DNA from: Schizochytrium sp. TIO01
Taxonomy: Eukaryota; Sar; Bigyra; Thraustochytrida; Thraustochytriidae
Reading direction: 5' to 3'
NCBI GenBank assembly: GCA_004764695.1
Contig: SMSO01000034.1
Coordinates: 4,720,501 to 4,784,500 of the forward strand
DNA: 64,000 bases
The notes under the pieces were generated by a model that saw only the letters and a program-made list of their open reading frames with translations, ran no database searches and had not been told where the DNA came from. Made by a program: the position numbers and the translations under genes. Position 1 is the first letter of the stretch. Each line of letters starts with the position of its first letter. Shown piece by piece: positions 61,583 to 64,000 of the stretch.

Positions 61583-64000
61583 TCAAGCAGAGTCCAATTC
61601 CATTGATATAGCTCCATCTAGGTGACGAGTCCGCCTTTGGATGTGATATTTCTGTCCCTCTAGGATTTTATCAACAGCTCGCCCAACATTCCCAATAATG
61701 TTATATTCAGTAAATGTTTGTCCTGCCTTCAATTCTATGACGATATCGAAAATAGGAGATCCAGCTCTTTGACTTCTAACCTTTTGCAATGAAGAGCCAG
61801 AACTCGCTGATCGTGCTTCTTTATCTCCGATAGTAACACTTGTGACGCCGCCTACTAATGCTCTCAGCATGTGGTTTTTAACCAAGCCTCTGAGAGAGCC
61901 ATGCGCAGAAGCGACCAGTCGCACACCCCTCCCTTTACAAGTTCGGGCTGCTCCAACTTCTTTTGCCCTTCCAATCTCATCAAGCACCATAATCTGCGGT
62001 GTATGATTCTGTACACATTCTAACATTATATCGCTCTGTGCGTTCAGTGAAGGCACTATCATACGACGAGCATGACCGATGCAAGGGTGGGGAACATCCC
62101 CATCACCAGCAATTTCATTGCTAGTGTCTATAATGCATACGTTGAAGCGTTGGGCCAACACTCGAGATGTTTCGCGAACAATAGTTGTTTTACCTGAACC
62201 TGGCTCACCAAGAAAAAGTATCGATTTCTTTGGATCGCTAAAGAGAAGGTCTTCGATGATAAGTGCAGCACCAGTGACATGCCGCCCGACTCGCATTGTC
62301 AACCCAATGATTTCAGATGAACGATTGCGAATGGCCGAAATACGATGAAGTTTCCGCTCCAATCCAGATCTATTGTCACCTCCGAAATCCCCAATATTTT
62401 CAACAACTGTATCAATGTCCTCTCTCGTCACCACTTGGTCGCGAAGAAGAACACGTTTACGTTTCACCCAAGCGTGTGGGGGTCTACCTAGATCAAGAAC
62501 AATTTCGATTAGATTCTCAAAGTCTCCGCGTTTGGCAAGGGCCTCACTAAGATCAGGTGGAAGGGTCGCGAACAAAGTGTCTACGTCATTCACCACATCG
62601 ATGGGTTGAAGTTGCCTACTATCTAGACCAGAAATTTCGATCCAAAGCTCAAATGACTTCATTTGATAGGCTTCGTTTTCATCAAAGCAAATGTGTCGGC
62701 CTCCGTCATAAAGAAGAGCCGACTTTGCTCTGCGGTCTGATGCCCGCTGAACCTGGGACCAAAGCTCCTCTCCAAGACTGTCTCGTATGCCTTTAATAAC
62801 AGAGATAAGAAGAGTAACGTCAAGAACAGCATAGTTCAATACATCAGGAGGTAGAGGGCGTTTGGAAAATATGTTACCGCTGCTGTTCATTTTCCTGTGT
62901 ATTTCTTTCTTTAAATTGTGTTGTTGCCCTTGCCCGAATCTATCAAGCATCATGTTGAATCCGACATGAATGTCTCCTGATAAAGCTTCCGCAGCAAGCT
63001 GAGTATCAAAGGTCCCTTTAAATTGAGACCCAACTCTACCAATTCGTGACATCGCCAGAACATCTTTGTGCATGTCGTGGAAATATTTTATTATCGAAGG
63101 GTTTGCCAATATAGAATCTTCTAGAGCCGAACAAACCAGTATTGGGTCTAACTGAATACAATCAAAGATATATGTGATCTTTTTCGTCCTCATGATTGCA
63201 CAAATCTGAATCAAATATAAGTTCTGGGGTACGCCTTCGCAGTCAATGGCCACCAAATCAGCTTCCTTCAACTCATCACATGCTTGAATCAAGGTCATAG
63301 CAGTCTCAACAAAAATAACAGTATCTTTACGACCGGACCTCAATTCCTGTTCTTGAGTAGCTGAATTGCATTTGGTAGTCAAAATCACCTCAGAGGTGGT
63401 TGAGTGAGCATGCCCTTGACTTGTCCCCATATTTAGATTTCTCAAATCGTTGCATGTTCGTTCCAACAACGTTGTAATTACCGCAGCAGAAGTAGGACAT
63501 TGGGAAGGAGTTTCCAAAGTATCGTCTTCGCGATCACCGTTTAAGTTCGGCTCTCGGTTAGTCTGGTTGCAAGCGATTGGCGTAGTTTTCAAGCTTTCAG
63601 ATGTCAAATAAAGTTGCTCCTGACTCATCTTAATATCTACATCCTCCCCATTGTTGCATGCCTGGTCCAAATACATCGTAGCGTCTACAGGAGCAGCAAG
63701 AGCAGCTTTCCGAGTCAAGTTTTCGCTGTCATTGCTCACTTCTGTTTCTTGGATAACATTACTATGATTGGTACTCTCGTAAGGCGAGCGCAGTTTTCCT
63801 TGAATCATCGAGTTTGCGAGTGTCATATCCCATATGCAACTTTTGGAGGTTCCTGATAAACACCCAGCCTCTTTAAGGCGCAGGAGAATTCCGTGAACAA
63901 CCTGCTTATGCGAGTCGCAAGAACTGTCTAGACCATAAAACTTATAGCAGAGAGCCTTTAAGGTTTTCTTTGCAGTTGGCCAATTGTCTCCATACTTCAC
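61583..64000 (-). CDS. DEDDy 3'-5' exonuclease / Ycf45-SpoIIIAA-like ATPase fusion (5' end cut off)
   Basis: 805 residues visible; the reading frame is open at the window edge, so the N terminus is missing. The first 230 residues are Thr/Ser/Asn-rich and partly repetitive, without a known domain. At about 235-420 is an RNase D-like 3'-5' exonuclease: LVAIDCEG (DxE), KYFHDMHKDVLAMSRIG and NYAVLDV (the YxxxD of DEDDy enzymes), so the catalytic acids are present. From about 470 to the end is a Ycf45/SpoIIIAA-like P-loop ATPase: LPPDLSEALAKRGDFENLIE, DNRSGLERKLHRISAIRNR, Walker A GEPGSGKTT near 600, DTSNEIAGDGDVPHPCIGHA and Walker B-like IMVLDEIGR. No R3H domain follows. In cyanobacteria and plastids this ATPase family is linked to single-stranded nucleic acid binding. 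I infer a nucleic-acid-processing enzyme; compartment unknown because the N terminus is absent. Confidence 0.9.
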   Translation of the reverse strand: MKYGDNWPTAKKTLKALCYKFYGLDSSCDSHKQVVHGILLRLKEAGCLSGTSKSCIWDMTLANSMIQGKLRSPYESTNHSNVIQETEVSNDSENLTRKAALAAPVDATMYLDQACNNGEDVDIKMSQEQLYLTSESLKTTPIACNQTNREPNLNGDREDDTLETPSQCPTSAAVITTLLERTCNDLRNLNMGTSQGHAHSTTSEVILTTKCNSATQEQELRSGRKDTVIFVETAMTLIQACDELKEADLVAIDCEGVPQNLYLIQICAIMRTKKITYIFDCIQLDPILVCSALEDSILANPSIIKYFHDMHKDVLAMSRIGRVGSQFKGTFDTQLAAEALSGDIHVGFNMMLDRFGQGQQHNLKKEIHRKMNSSGNIFSKRPLPPDVLNYAVLDVTLLISVIKGIRDSLGEELWSQVQRASDRRAKSALLYDGGRHICFDENEAYQMKSFELWIEISGLDSRQLQPIDVVNDVDTLFATLPPDLSEALAKRGDFENLIEIVLDLGRPPHAWVKRKRVLLRDQVVTREDIDTVVENIGDFGGDNRSGLERKLHRISAIRNRSSEIIGLTMRVGRHVTGAALIIEDLLFSDPKKSILFLGEPGSGKTTIVRETSRVLAQRFNVCIIDTSNEIAGDGDVPHPCIGHARRMIVPSLNAQSDIMLECVQNHTPQIMVLDEIGRAKEVGAARTCKGRGVRLVASAHGSLRGLVKNHMLRALVGGVTSVTIGDKEARSASSGSSLQKVRSQRAGSPIFDIVIELKAGQTFTEYNIIGNVGRAVDKILEGQKYHIQRRTRHLDGAISMELDSA

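Overview
The window looks like nuclear DNA of a unicellular eukaryote, most likely a stramenopile of the labyrinthulomycete (thraustochytrid) type. That placement is inference from gene content and style: long, mostly intron-free reading frames with GC-rich coding ends, set in AT-rich, microsatellite-rich spacers of 0.3 to 6 kb. The set includes a UDP-sugar pyrophosphorylase, a plant/bacterial-type OPT transporter, a WW-myosin-MyTH4 protein, a Ycf45-like ATPase and several protist-style domain fusions. No tRNA, rRNA, CRISPR array or intact transposon was recognised by eye, and no database search was possible.

Layout. 0-10 kb: three dispersed copies of a small Cys-rich membrane protein family, one with a short intron, plus a mitochondrial-type quinone oxidoreductase. 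11-18 kb: a thioredoxin-fold protein, an N-acylated alanine-rich MYND-finger protein and a GDT1/TMEM165 cation transporter. 20-25 kb: UDP-sugar pyrophosphorylase and a PHD-RAMA chromatin protein. 29-37 kb: a GOLD / UMP-CMP kinase / aldo-keto reductase triple fusion and a large myosin. 37-43 kb: no convincing gene. 43-50 kb: a NUDIX ADP-sugar hydrolase, an OPT transporter and a zinc-knuckle protein with an N-terminal UAP56-binding-like motif. 52-64 kb: an N-acylated double-START protein, an orphan single-pass Cys-rich protein and the C-terminal part of a DEDDy exonuclease / Ycf45-like ATPase fusion that runs off the right edge.

There is no operon logic; genes are mostly in tail-to-tail pairs. 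Loose themes are nucleotide and sugar-nucleotide metabolism (UDP-sugar pyrophosphorylase, UMP-CMP kinase, NUDIX), redox or detoxification (quinone reductase, AKR7, thioredoxin fold), lipid-anchored cytosolic proteins (two MGC-type N termini) and nucleic-acid or chromatin handling (PHD-RAMA, zinc knuckles, exonuclease-ATPase). The most unusual items are the multi-domain fusions, above all the triple fusion at 29-31.6 kb and the exonuclease-Ycf45 fusion at the right edge. Two cryptic coding traces lie in the spacers near 18.1 kb and 26.7 kb. Several long frames open with non-ATG codons; for those I moved the start to the first plausible ATG and say so.
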